From: Candidatus Contendobacter odensis Run_B_J11
GTDB taxonomy: Bacteria > Pseudomonadota > Gammaproteobacteria > Competibacterales > Competibacteraceae
DNA: 64,000 nucleotides
Reading direction: 5' to 3'
Assembly (NCBI RefSeq): GCF_000531125.1
Contig: NZ_CBTK010000261.1
Location: forward strand, 1 to 64,000
Shown here: one piece after another, positions 18,201 to 25,462 of the stretch
Numbering within the stretch: position 1 is the stretch's first letter
How the letters are laid out: each line of letters starts with the position of its first letter
Translations under genes and position numbers: made by a program
The notes under the pieces: model-generated
Told to the model about the DNA's origin: nothing
What the model saw: the letters and a program-made list of their open reading frames with translations, nothing else
Database searches by the model: none

Positions 18201-18654
18201 GGTTGTAGCCGGGGGCGCGCAGGCCCGTGAGCTTAAGTTCCCGCACCGCTAGAAAGCGGTTGTTGGCGGGATTGCGAAAGTCGATGACTTGGGCTTGGGC
18301 GTGGCGCAATTCGCCTTTGGCGTCGCGGTAGCTGACGGGTACGCCGTCACGGATCAGCCGGTAAAACGTCTGGTTGTGCTGAAGCAGGGAACGGGAGAAG
18401 TCGTAAGCAGTGAGCTGGCTCACCGCGTCATCAATCGCTTTGGGCGGTAAGAGGCGGTTGAGTTTGACCAGTGCGGCGCGTAAATCACGCTTCAACACCG
18501 TATCGCGAGTATCGGCGCGGCCTAGTGTGCCGTCCGGCCCGAATGTTTCCTGATTCCAGGCATAAACGCTGTCCCAACCCAAGACTTTTTCCAGATGTTC
18601 GGCGAAGGTAGCCTGTACCAGCCGGTCTTCGCTATTGATGTCGGTGTAGGCCAT
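15253..18654 (-). CDS. hsdR: Type I restriction enzyme, R (motor/endonuclease) subunit HsdR
   Basis: 1133 residues. N-terminal PD-(D/E)XK nuclease domain with RADLVCFVNGLLLVFIELKA (Asp and ExK, about residues 155-172). SF2 translocase: Walker A TQGSGKSYSM (about 355), DEAH in VISDEAHRT (about 455), motif III LGFTGTPL, and later helicase-C motifs (LTGFDVECLSTLYLDKPM, QAIARANR). The C-terminal third is helical, for contact with HsdM. It cuts DNA after ATP-driven translocation. Last gene of the hsd operon, 37 bases after hsdS. No frameshift or missing motif seen, so the enzyme looks complete. Confidence 0.95.
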   Translation of the reverse strand: MAYTDINSEDRLVQATFAEHLEKVLGWDSVYAWNQETFGPDGTLGRADTRDTVLKRDLRAALVKLNRLLPPKAIDDAVSQLTAYDFSRSLLQHNQTFYRLIRDGVPVSYRDAKGELRHAQAQVIDFRNPANNRFLAVRELKLTGLRAPGYNRRADLVCFVNGLLLVFIELKAIYKNIRAGFEGNLKDYLDEHVIAHAFHHNAFLVVSNGHRARYGSITSQWEHFAEWKRLDERDAGNVDAEVLLNGMLDKTRLLDIVENFILFDASKPGATRKVVARNHQVLGVNHAVAAVIRQEALKLEYPPEKRLSYRVIELHREQATDRELLALAAPDEPRTVRLPEPAHPELGKLGVFWHTQGSGKSYSMAFFTEKVRRQIHGNFTFLLMTDRDDLDSQIYRTFAGCGIADDNTPRASSGQALAQLLQQNHRYLFSLIHKFNQDVKPDQPYSRRDDIIVISDEAHRTQAGKLACNMRLALPNAAFLGFTGTPLFKHDHLTRRIFGDYVSCYDFKRSEEDGATVKLVYENRGEKLKLTRTDLNDRIADAIEKADLNPDQGSLLEKLLGKDYEIITADDRLEKVAADFVEYVTTRWESGKSMLVCIDKITCARMFQQIEPHWRQKQTAVSSEIATKEAAIVMERDADARQLLHAQRDRLRAKAKWLDETLIEIIISEAQNEVADFKQWGFDIIPHRTIMKRGFETADGQRVDVESAFKNPAHPFRIAIVCAMWLTGFDVECLSTLYLDKPMKAHTLMQAIARANRCYPDKDFGLIVDYNGMLKSLREALAQYALGDNHTQGEEIIGTVEDRVKALLEAIEETEAHLRNLGFNPARLIGAKGFIRTTAFADAEEAVYTSDEAQCRFKILVRQVFSRFKALVSEPATVVYAERHDNLEALYKKLTERRDTADVSELLKALHRIVNEAIRTQTYEQVSDEPKFYDLSQIDLEKLRDEFAKKVKRKATALQSIRDIVEQKLATMLAHNPERMDYNKRYQEIIADYNREKDRVTLEETFAKLVDLANSLDAEQRRAVEEGLSEEELALFDLLKKEKLNTIEKDQIKKASQELLHALQNLLAPLDQWTQKAQTQAEVEVFILDHLYSWLPSPTFSVADKEEAAKKVYSFIWQQSASGQFGESIMRPS

Positions 18655-18691
18655 GGCTGAGGTTGCTAAGGTTTAGGCTTGGGTTACACGT

Positions 18692-19843
18692 TCACACCGC
18701 AATCTCGCCGCTCATCAGGCGCGGCAGTAGCAAATCGCGGGCGGCGCGGAGTTTTTGGTTTATCTCTTCGAGTTTGTTTAGTTGCTCGTGGATCAGTGCG
18801 ACTGTTTCCAAGAAAGCGTGAAAGATAGTAACTGCTGGAATAATCAATGGGCGGCTATAAGCCAAATTTCGATTGAGACCAGGAACGGCTACATCGGTAC
18901 TGATGAAGTGCATGTGCTTGAGCGCATAATATAGGTAGAGATTACTTGTTACGGTGTCAATAAAATAAACCGTGTCAATCGGGTAGAAATTCTTAGCACA
19001 CCAATATACGCTACCGACATTACCCTTGCGGCCTAAGATGATTCCCGGCCCTTCCACAAGCGATTTATTGTGTGTACCGACAACACCACTTGAGCCATAA
19101 ACAGGGAAAGGCCCATCTATACGATCATCAGCTTTTAGCGCCTTGCCGTAATTAAGTATCACTTGGTTACCGAGTGTTTTCCGCTCCCACCCCTCCGGCA
19201 CACCATCAATAATTCGCGTATGTTCATAGCCAGGAAAGCGCAGCCGCACGAACCATTCCCGATAGAGCAGCCGCGCCGATCCTTCCAATAACGTCATTCG
19301 GCGGCGGTTGTTTTCAATGAGGTCGTCGTAGGCGGAGAGGGTAGAGGCGATTTGGTTTTGAACTTCGATTGATGGATACCGGATTGGTAGCCCGGCTACG
19401 ATTCCAGCGCTGAGATTGAGCATCGTTGTCCCAACAGCGTGTTGCTCTAACCACTGCACGATATGGTTTTGTTCCATAAAATAATAGAGAAACTCCGGCA
19501 CAAGCTCTTTGCCGTTTACTTCAATCTTTAAGCAGCCAGTTCCACAGAGCCAACCCTCTTGCTCGATTCTAATAAACGCTCGCTTCGTTACATCACCTCG
19601 ACGCGGCAACACAAGTGACCGTGACTTGATCTTATGGCGTTCAAGGCGGTTTGCAGTCTCTTCTGAGATTCTGGCTATGGATTCAAAGGAAACTCGCCCG
19701 TTTGCAATGTCTTTGGGCATGATGACTGGGACGCCATCAGATTGATAATCAGATTGATGGAGTTGTGATCCAAACGGTCCAGTCTGAATTAGCCCACCAT
19801 CGCGTGTGGTGAGTTCTCCGAGTGAGGAGTTGCGCCAAGTCAT
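18692..19843 (-). CDS. hsdS: Type I restriction-modification, specificity subunit HsdS
   Basis: 383 residues with two target-recognition domains (about 1-160 and 205-360) separated by conserved coiled-coil stretches: QIASTLSAYDDLIENNRRRMTL in the middle and QLNKLEEINQKLRAARDLLLPRLMSGEIAV at the end, the usual HsdS layout. It sets the bipartite recognition site, which cannot be predicted from sequence here. Its ATG overlaps the stop of the preceding DUF559 gene as ATGA, so it is translationally coupled to it. TRD regions are more A/T-rich than the flanking genes, as usual for exchanged specificity modules. Confidence 0.93.
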   Translation of the reverse strand: MTWRNSSLGELTTRDGGLIQTGPFGSQLHQSDYQSDGVPVIMPKDIANGRVSFESIARISEETANRLERHKIKSRSLVLPRRGDVTKRAFIRIEQEGWLCGTGCLKIEVNGKELVPEFLYYFMEQNHIVQWLEQHAVGTTMLNLSAGIVAGLPIRYPSIEVQNQIASTLSAYDDLIENNRRRMTLLEGSARLLYREWFVRLRFPGYEHTRIIDGVPEGWERKTLGNQVILNYGKALKADDRIDGPFPVYGSSGVVGTHNKSLVEGPGIILGRKGNVGSVYWCAKNFYPIDTVYFIDTVTSNLYLYYALKHMHFISTDVAVPGLNRNLAYSRPLIIPAVTIFHAFLETVALIHEQLNKLEEINQKLRAARDLLLPRLMSGEIAV

Positions 19844-20250
19844 ACTCCCAACTCCTCAATTCCGCAACCGCTCCCTCCCCCCTTGCGGGGGAGGGCTGGG
19901 GTGGGGGGCGTTCTCTCCAACACCTCCAAAATCTGCATTAACACTCCCTCAGTTTGATTCAGCACTTCGTTATTCCAGAATCGCAGCACCTGAAATTCCT
20001 GTTCCGCCAGCCACTGATCCCGTCGGGCATCATAAACCTGTTGTTCCTGATGCTGACTGCCGTCAATTTCAATGATCAAGCGGCGCTCCAGACAAATAAA
20101 ATCAACGATGTAAGAACCCATAGGCATTTGGCGACGGAAACGATAACCGGCGATTTGCCGTTGGCGCAGATGCTTCCAGAGATGCCGTTCAGCATTAGTC
20201 ATGTTGGAGCGAAGTTCTCTTGCGCGCTCGGTTAGATGTGATTGGGTCAT
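19840..20250 (-). CDS. DUF559-family endonuclease-like protein
   Basis: 136 residues from the ATG at 20250. Typical DUF559 core: RELRSNMTNAERHLWKHLRQ, then FRRQMPMGSYIVDFICLERRLIIEIDGSQH with the D..E-x-D pattern of a Vsr-like/PD-(D/E)XK fold, then DARRDQWLAEQEFQVLRFWN. Biochemical role of the family is not established; nuclease activity is inferred from the fold. The last 20 or so residues (PPTPALPRKGGG) are encoded by a copy of the G-rich repeat, and an identical inverted copy lies just upstream of the start, so the gene is bracketed by a perfect 36-bp inverted repeat. It sits between the toxin gene and hsdS and overlaps hsdS by 4 bases. Confidence 0.85.
   Translation of the reverse strand: MTQSHLTERARELRSNMTNAERHLWKHLRQRQIAGYRFRRQMPMGSYIVDFICLERRLIIEIDGSQHQEQQVYDARRDQWLAEQEFQVLRFWNNEVLNQTEGVLMQILEVLERTPPTPALPRKGGGSGCGIEELGV
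19873..19908. repeat. 36-bp inverted repeat, downstream copy (copy e)
   Basis: CCCTCCCCCCTTGCGGGGGA followed by GGGCTGGGGTGGGGGG; exact reverse complement of 20261-20296. Lies inside the 3' end of the DUF559 gene and is translated there. Contains its own hairpin CCCTCCCCC-cttgc-GGGGGAGGG. Confidence 0.95.
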
Positions 20251-20260
20251 GCGGTTATTA

Positions 20261-20296
20261 CCCCCCACCCCAGCCCTCCCCCGCAAGGGGGGAGGG
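20261..20296. repeat. 36-bp inverted repeat, upstream copy (copy f)
   Basis: Exact reverse complement of 19873-19908, 10 bases upstream of the DUF559 start codon. The two copies are in opposite orientation with 352 bases between their inner ends, so the transcript could also fold into one long hairpin enclosing the gene. Confidence 0.95.
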
Positions 20297-20347
20297 TGAC
20301 TTATTATTTAAGCGATGCTACTTATTTGGAAAAGAGCATCTCTTTAC

Positions 20348-20731
20348 TTATTGTTTCAGCGCCAACTTCCGGCAATTCAAACCAGTGACCCCGTGCAAAT
20401 GTTCGTCATTGCTCAATAACACCGCGCCGTATGTAATAGCGGTAGCAGCAATGATTGCGTCGGGGAGCTTGAGCCGATGGTCGCGACGTAGCCGGATCGC
20501 TTCTTCCTTGATGTCATGGCTCAGACCAATGATTTGAATGCTATCCAGAAAACGCAGCAACCTAGTTTCCTGATCAGTGACTAAGCCGGGGAATCCTCGT
20601 AACTCGATTTCTGAGATCATTGAAATCGCTATGCGGCCATGGGGCAGTGTTTCATCCAGCAATCCCTTTTGCAGATAGATGACCGCGTTGGTATCTAATA
20701 TAAAGTTCAACGGTCCCACTCCCGATCCCAT
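20348..20731 (-). CDS. PIN-domain toxin (VapC-like ribonuclease)
   Basis: About 120-127 residues, a complete PIN domain: FILDTNAVIYL with the first catalytic Asp, an E in ISEIELRGFPG, and the C-terminal acidic group LKLPDAIIAATAI then LLSNDEHLHGV. VapC-type toxins are Mg-dependent RNases. The ATG at 20731 gives an extra 7 residues; a TTG at 20710, overlapping the antitoxin stop as TTGA, gives the family-typical start MNFILDTN. Partner gene lies immediately upstream and overlaps. The pair is embedded in the hsd operon, between hsdM and the DUF559 gene. Confidence 0.9.
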   Translation of the reverse strand: MGSGVGPLNFILDTNAVIYLQKGLLDETLPHGRIAISMISEIELRGFPGLVTDQETRLLRFLDSIQIIGLSHDIKEEAIRLRRDHRLKLPDAIIAATAITYGAVLLSNDEHLHGVTGLNCRKLALKQ

Positions 20732-20961
20732 TCACTGCGCTGTTGGCGTTGCCATTCTACGGGATCATCCATCGGCCAGTTAATGGTTCCGGCAAACTGC
20801 ATCAGCCGTTCTGAATCGTCTTTACTCTTCTCTGCTGCATCTACTGGCTCTGGCGCTAGGACGATAACCCTGGCCTTACGCCCAAAAAACTGACGGAATG
20901 CCTCCGGCAACTTGCCATCAGCGGGAATAACCATTTCCAATTCTATGGCCTGTAACATCAC
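20707..20961 (-). CDS. Probable antitoxin of the PIN toxin
   Basis: 84 residues. Starts MMLQAIELEMVIPADGKLPE, followed by a RKARVIVL strand, a pattern common in small antitoxins that precede PIN toxins, with a charged C-terminal half (VEWQRQQRSEWDREWDR) suited to wrapping a toxin. No clear helix-turn-helix or AbrB signature can be named. Assigned by size, position just upstream and 25-base overlap with the toxin gene; begins 6 bases after the hsdM stop. Confidence 0.7.
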   Translation of the reverse strand: MMLQAIELEMVIPADGKLPEAFRQFFGRKARVIVLAPEPVDAAEKSKDDSERLMQFAGTINWPMDDPVEWQRQQRSEWDREWDR

Positions 20962-20967
20962 GTTCTC

Positions 20968-23121
20968 CTAAATCAGTTCCTCAAAATTCTGGGCAATTTT
21001 CGCCGCCAGTTCCACCGCTTCCCGATTTAGATCCATCAACTCCACATGAATGTCGCGGAAGGTCTGCTCGAAATCGAAGTCCTCATCCACTTCTGGCGGG
21101 GCAACGCCCACGTAGCGGCCCGGGGTCAAACTCCAATCAGCGGCTTCGATGTCAGCGCGGGTCACTACCTTGCATAAGCCCGGCACCGCTTGCATCTCAG
21201 CGTTGGGGAAACGGTCTTGCAGCCAGACGATTTGCCGGTGGAAATAGGCAACGGCCTTGAGTTGCTCCACCGCCTGTTTGCGCGCTTCCTCCAGTTGCTT
21301 GAGGCGTTTGGTGGCGAGGCGGCGATCATGAAATTCGGCGGCTTCTTCAAGCGCGGCCAATTCCTGCGCCAGTGGCCCACAGCGGGCGGCCAGCTTGTAA
21401 AGCAGGTCTACCTGTTTGACCAATCCCTTAATCCGAGTAGCCAGCGGCTCAAAGGCATGGCGGGCGGTGTGTTGGGCGGTGTTGGTGTCAAGTGGAACAG
21501 TGGCGTATCGATCACGAAATGCCGCCAGTTCTTTAAGCAATACAGCCCGGTCCGCGTCATAGGCGTACCGGGCTTCGGCCAGTTCCGCCAGTCCATCGGT
21601 CAGCGGCTGTTGCTGTTCTGGCGTGAGGGTCGTCAACGCCTTCACCCGCTCCATGAACTCGGCAAGCTGATCTTGTAGCGCCTTAAAGGTGGTCTCAAAG
21701 CGTTCCAGTTCACCGGGAACGGCAGCGGCTTCTTGGCAGACGGTGGCGAAATAGTCCCGCACCAAGGCCAAAAATCGCAGCGGCTGACCGCGATACAGCC
21801 AGACGATAGCGGTGAGATTGGCGAGTTGCTCCGGGCTAAAGTCGTAAATCTTACGGGTGACTTTGCGGTAAACCGTGCGGGCGTCGAGCATCAACACCGT
21901 ATCGCGCCGCTCTGCCGGCTTCCCTTTGTCGAAATGCCACAATTCGCACGGCACGGTGCGGGTGTAGAAGAAGTTGGAGCGGATAGCGATCATCACGTCC
22001 ACATCGCCGGTTTGTATGATCTTGCGGCGTACCTCCGCCTCGCCATGTCCGGCGCTGGACGCCTGCGATGACATCACGAAACCAGCCCGGCCTTTCGGCC
22101 CCAGATAACTCCAGAAGTAGGAAATCCACAGGTAGTTACCGTTGGAGACCGTCTCCTTGTTCTTGCTGGCGTCCCCTTCTTTTTTCTTGCCCGCGCCTTT
22201 GGTGGTGCCTGGCAATCCAAACGGCAGTCGGCGGTCGCCCTTCACCTTCTCGACATCCACCATATCCACATTAAACGGCGGATTCGCCATGACAAAATCA
22301 CACCGACCGAACAGGCTGTGCTCATCCTGGTAGAAGGTGTTGGCCTCGCGGATATCGCCTTCCAGTCCATGCACGGCCAGATTCATCCGGGTTAAGCGAA
22401 TCGTGGTCGCGGTCTTTTCCTGCCCGTAGAACGTGACTTTATGGCTGGTATCCTGACCCTGACGCTCAATAAAGTGACTGGATTGCACGAACATCCCCCC
22501 GGAACCGCAGGCCGGGTCGAAGACAATGCCATGGTCGGGTTCAATGACATTGACGAGGGTTTGCACCAGTGCGGGTGGAGTGAAGAATTCGCCATTGTCT
22601 TGCGCGCCCTGGATCGCGAACTTCATCAGGAAGTATTCGTAGATGCGGCCAAAGACATCGCCGCTGGCGTTACGCAGCACTTCACGGTCGAAAGTGCGCA
22701 ACAGGTTTTCGAGTAAATCGCTCTCGAACTTGTCGTAATCCCTCGGTAACTGACCCCGCAGCGGCTCGAACTCCTCTTCAATGGCGTTCATCGCCTCGAT
22801 CAGCGCCTCCGCCAGCTTGCCGTCCTTGGGCCGCTTGAGCAGCGTGTCATAGCGGGCCGGTTCGGGGAGCATCAGCGAGCGCCGTTTCTTGAAATCAATA
22901 CTCTGCAAGGGCCGCTGGGGCATTTTGCCCGCCGCCTGATCGGCTTCGATCTGTTTCAACGCCGCCTGATAGCGGTTGCTGGCATGGCGCAGAAAAATTA
23001 CCCCCAGCACCGGCATACAGTATTCGCTGGAGGTCAGCTTGGAATTGGCGCGAAGCTGATCGGCGGCTTCCCACAGCGAGGATTCCAGTTGTTCGATGTG
23101 GTGGAGGGCGTTGTGGGTCAT
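20968..23121 (-). CDS. hsdM: Type I restriction-modification, methyltransferase subunit HsdM
   Basis: About 717 residues from the ATG at 23121 (a TTG four codons upstream is also in frame). N6-adenine methyltransferase: N-terminal helical HsdM_N domain (SLWEAADQLRANSKLTSSEY), SAM motif FDPACGSGGMFVQSS (about 204) and catalytic MANPPFN (about 280). It is longer than common HsdM proteins (about 500): after about residue 480 there is a helical, coiled-coil-rich extension (QQPLTDGLAELAEARYAYD, then AALEEAAEFHDRRLATKRLK) ending in a short conserved tail that contains LTPGRYVGVAPPEVDEDFDF, a type I MTase C-terminal motif. First gene of the hsd operon. Confidence 0.94.
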   Translation of the reverse strand: MTHNALHHIEQLESSLWEAADQLRANSKLTSSEYCMPVLGVIFLRHASNRYQAALKQIEADQAAGKMPQRPLQSIDFKKRRSLMLPEPARYDTLLKRPKDGKLAEALIEAMNAIEEEFEPLRGQLPRDYDKFESDLLENLLRTFDREVLRNASGDVFGRIYEYFLMKFAIQGAQDNGEFFTPPALVQTLVNVIEPDHGIVFDPACGSGGMFVQSSHFIERQGQDTSHKVTFYGQEKTATTIRLTRMNLAVHGLEGDIREANTFYQDEHSLFGRCDFVMANPPFNVDMVDVEKVKGDRRLPFGLPGTTKGAGKKKEGDASKNKETVSNGNYLWISYFWSYLGPKGRAGFVMSSQASSAGHGEAEVRRKIIQTGDVDVMIAIRSNFFYTRTVPCELWHFDKGKPAERRDTVLMLDARTVYRKVTRKIYDFSPEQLANLTAIVWLYRGQPLRFLALVRDYFATVCQEAAAVPGELERFETTFKALQDQLAEFMERVKALTTLTPEQQQPLTDGLAELAEARYAYDADRAVLLKELAAFRDRYATVPLDTNTAQHTARHAFEPLATRIKGLVKQVDLLYKLAARCGPLAQELAALEEAAEFHDRRLATKRLKQLEEARKQAVEQLKAVAYFHRQIVWLQDRFPNAEMQAVPGLCKVVTRADIEAADWSLTPGRYVGVAPPEVDEDFDFEQTFRDIHVELMDLNREAVELAAKIAQNFEELI

Positions 23122-23264
23122 TTGTGGGGTCAATTCGATTCAAAAAGATCGGCGCGCTAAACGGGGAGGTCCGGGAAGTAGCGGAACAGGGAATCTACAG
23201 AGGGCCAGTGATGGCCTTCTCGAAACCCATGAACGGTCAACGGTCGATCCTCCGTCGATCTTCC

Positions 23265-23825
23265 TTATTGTCCCCCACCGAATGCGAACAGGCCAATGAT
23301 TGCGCCGCCCAGAATCAGGAAGGCTGGATTAATCCGATGGGTCAATAACAGGGTCGCGAAGACGGTGACCGCGATGGCTGCGGCAGTCCAAACAGCGACT
23401 ATTCCAAGGGCCAGAGTATCGGCAATTACACCCTTGCCCATGGTGATAGAGCCGGCCAGGAACAGACCGATGGCAACCGGCCCAAGACCGCGTTGAATCG
23501 CATCCCGCCATGGCCATCCTTCCAGCCGCTTCCAGAGTCGTCCCACTCCGAAGGTTAGAAGAGCGGTCGGTAAAAAGAACGCGGCGAATACCGCCAACGC
23601 GCCCAGCGATCCGGCCACCCGCTCGCCGATGGCAATCACCATCATCATGTTGGGTCCGGGCGCCATCTGCCCGATGCTGTAAAGATGAATGAGTTGGGTA
23701 GACGTCAGCCAGTGGTGAACATCAACGGTGAGGGTTTTGAGTTCGGGAAACGCAGCCATGCCGCCACCGACGGTCAGCAGCGACAGGTACGCGAACACTC
23801 CGATCAACGAGGGAAACTGGTTCAT
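23265..23825 (-). CDS. chrA: Short-chain chromate transporter, second half (ChrA/CHR family)
   Basis: 186 residues, six hydrophobic segments, with the CHR motifs LTVGGGMAAFPELKTLTVD near the start and IGQMAPGPNMMMVIAIG; in short-chain CHR systems two such proteins of opposite membrane topology work as a pair to export chromate. Its ATG overlaps the stop of the other half (ATGA), showing the two were translated as a unit. Its own frame is intact, but its partner is interrupted (next entry), so function is doubtful. Confidence 0.88.
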   Translation of the reverse strand: MNQFPSLIGVFAYLSLLTVGGGMAAFPELKTLTVDVHHWLTSTQLIHLYSIGQMAPGPNMMMVIAIGERVAGSLGALAVFAAFFLPTALLTFGVGRLWKRLEGWPWRDAIQRGLGPVAIGLFLAGSITMGKGVIADTLALGIVAVWTAAAIAVTVFATLLLTHRINPAFLILGGAIIGLFAFGGGQ

Positions 23826-24400
23826 GATTGGGGGGACTCCTTACGTCCAGCGCGGGGGCGATGCCACCCGATTGCGAGCGCTCCCACACCAAACAGCACG
23901 TAAAGAACGGACAGGTGAAACACGTTGATGCCGATTACAGCGAGCGCTACAAAAAACAGGTCGCCCAAGCGTTCCAGCGTCTTCTGAGCCAATTACACCC
24001 CGGTGGCGAAGATCAATCCGACCGCCGCCGCCGCCGCTCCGTGCAACATGGCTGTGGCGGCAGGCTGATGGCCGTGATGACCATAGGCCACTCCCACCGC
24101 GAACATGATCAGCGCGCCCGGTAAGCAGATGCCTGCCATCGCGACAATGGCGCCCGGCACGCCGCGTAGGTGGTCTCCCACCAGGATCGCCATGTTGGTC
24201 GCATTCAGACCTGGCAGCGATTGGCTGATCGCGAGAAAGCTGACGAAGGCGGAGTCGGTCAGCCAGCGGCGCTTGGCGACGAGACTCGTCCGCAGATAGG
24301 CGACGACGCTCCCGCCGAAGCTGGTCGCTCCAATCAGCAGGAAAACCCCGAAGATCTGGCCGATTGTTACGTCCATGGAGTCTTTCTGATCGCTCTTCAT
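23822..24400 (-). pseudogene. chrA: Short-chain chromate transporter, first half, broken by an in-frame TAA
   Basis: Reads MKSDQKDSMDVTIGQIFGVF, then TSFGGSVVAYLRTSLVAKRR and QSLPGLNATNMAILVGD, all CHR-family. At 23993-23995 the frame meets TAA after IFATGV. Beyond it the same frame continues without another stop for 56 codons (LAQKTLERLGDLFFVALAVI, then a further hydrophobic stretch and WHRPRAGRKESPQS) and ends in a TGA overlapping the next ATG. TAA differs from the CAA (Gln) expected there by one base. Full frame 192 residues, normal for the family; truncated product 135. Start ATG 24400 overlaps the stop of the upstream gene (ATGA). It could also be a sequencing error. Confidence 0.8.
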
Positions 24401-25314
24401 TCTTGAGCCTGGTCCGGCGCATGCAACTGGGTTTGATAAACAATGCCGGTCTTGGTCGTTCCCAGAGAAACCCAATCGCTCCCGATTTGCTGGAGCGTGG
24501 TGAAAAACTGCTTGCCGCGTTCCATGGCTTTGGTATGGAGTTCGTCGTTGCGCTGGAACTTGCATTGAAATGAAAATTCTCCCGCGAGCGGCTTATGGGT
24601 GCCCCGTTCGCGCCATAGCGCCGCATTGGCCTTGGCCTTGACTCCCTTGCCGAAATCCAGCACTCCCAAATCCTGCAATACCTCTTCGACAATCGTCTGA
24701 TTTACCAACTGGACTTTTTCGGTATCGTCGGTGGCCAGCGCCTGCAAACACGGAAAAACCCGCGCAATGTTCGCCATGGCGGCGTGATGCTCCTCTGGAG
24801 CCTGACTTAAACCAAATTGCACGTTGTGCGAGAACAGCAACCGGTGCCCGCCGATTTGATCCTTCAACGGCAGAGCCTCGGCCTTGAATTTGATTCGATA
24901 CGAGCCGGCAATGTTGGGCCGCACATCCAATTCGGCGGTTTTTTGCATGTCGGGATGGCGAAACTTGAAGACGATCTCCGGGTCGCCCACCGGGAAGTTG
25001 TCTTCGTAGATAATCCGCCGCCGCAAGATGAACTGATGGCGGTAGAGCCTGAAATCCGCCGTGTCGAGAAAAACGACCTCCCGGATTTTGGGCTTTGTAT
25101 TCACCACGCCCTCGGCGGAAAACCCCACTTTGAAGGCGTCAGCCGCACGCTGCACCAGTACGCCGTAGTCCCGAAAACTCTTTACGGAGGTGAATCGTTC
25201 GGGTTTCAGAATCACTTTGCATTCGAGATAGTGAACCGTATCGAGCGGATGTCCGTCGCTGTAAGTTCCCGGCTGGAGATCAAGAAATCTGGGATATGCA
25301 TCATTTTTCAACAT
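24397..25314 (-). CDS. Unrecognised cytosolic protein upstream of the chromate transporter
   Basis: 305 residues, no signal peptide or membrane segment. Alternating beta-strand segments rich in Lys, Arg and Glu (YLECKVILKPERF, REVVFLDTADFRLYRHQFIL, EIVFKFRHPD, YRIKFKAEAL) are weakly reminiscent of triphosphate-tunnel (CYTH-like) proteins, but the ExExK motif is not clearly present and I do not assign it. Start ATG 25314 is supported by GGAGA 8 bases upstream. ATGA overlap with the chromate transporter gene puts it in the same transcript. Its first 18 codons and leader lie within a 101-bp unit that is repeated in tandem just upstream. Confidence 0.75.
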   Translation of the reverse strand: MLKNDAYPRFLDLQPGTYSDGHPLDTVHYLECKVILKPERFTSVKSFRDYGVLVQRAADAFKVGFSAEGVVNTKPKIREVVFLDTADFRLYRHQFILRRRIIYEDNFPVGDPEIVFKFRHPDMQKTAELDVRPNIAGSYRIKFKAEALPLKDQIGGHRLLFSHNVQFGLSQAPEEHHAAMANIARVFPCLQALATDDTEKVQLVNQTIVEEVLQDLGVLDFGKGVKAKANAALWRERGTHKPLAGEFSFQCKFQRNDELHTKAMERGKQFFTTLQQIGSDWVSLGTTKTGIVYQTQLHAPDQAQE

Positions 25315-25462
25315 TTTGTTTCTCCATTTTCGCTATTGTGTTCCTCCGCTCGAAATCCAGTGTAAGTTCCCGGCTGGAGATCAAGAAATCTGGGATGTGC
25401 ATCATTTTTCAACATTTTGTTTCTCCATTTTCGCTATTGTGTTCCTCCGCTCGAAATCCAGT
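25261..25462. repeat. Tandem duplication, 2 x 101 bp
   Basis: Copies at 25261-25361 and 25362-25462 differ at one base that I can see (A at 25295, G at 25396). The unit contains the ribosome binding site, ATG and first 18 codons of the minus-strand gene at 24397-25314. The outer copy starts a second frame (MLKNDAHPRFLDLQPGTY) that does not join the gene because 101 is not a multiple of three. Confidence 0.95.

Noticed and set aside
23993-23995. TAA as a recoding or programmed readthrough site
   Set aside because: TAA is the least leaky stop and no downstream structure is evident; a nonsense mutation or sequencing error is simpler.
25261-25462. CRISPR-like direct repeat
   Set aside because: Two adjacent 101-bp copies with no spacer; a tandem duplication.
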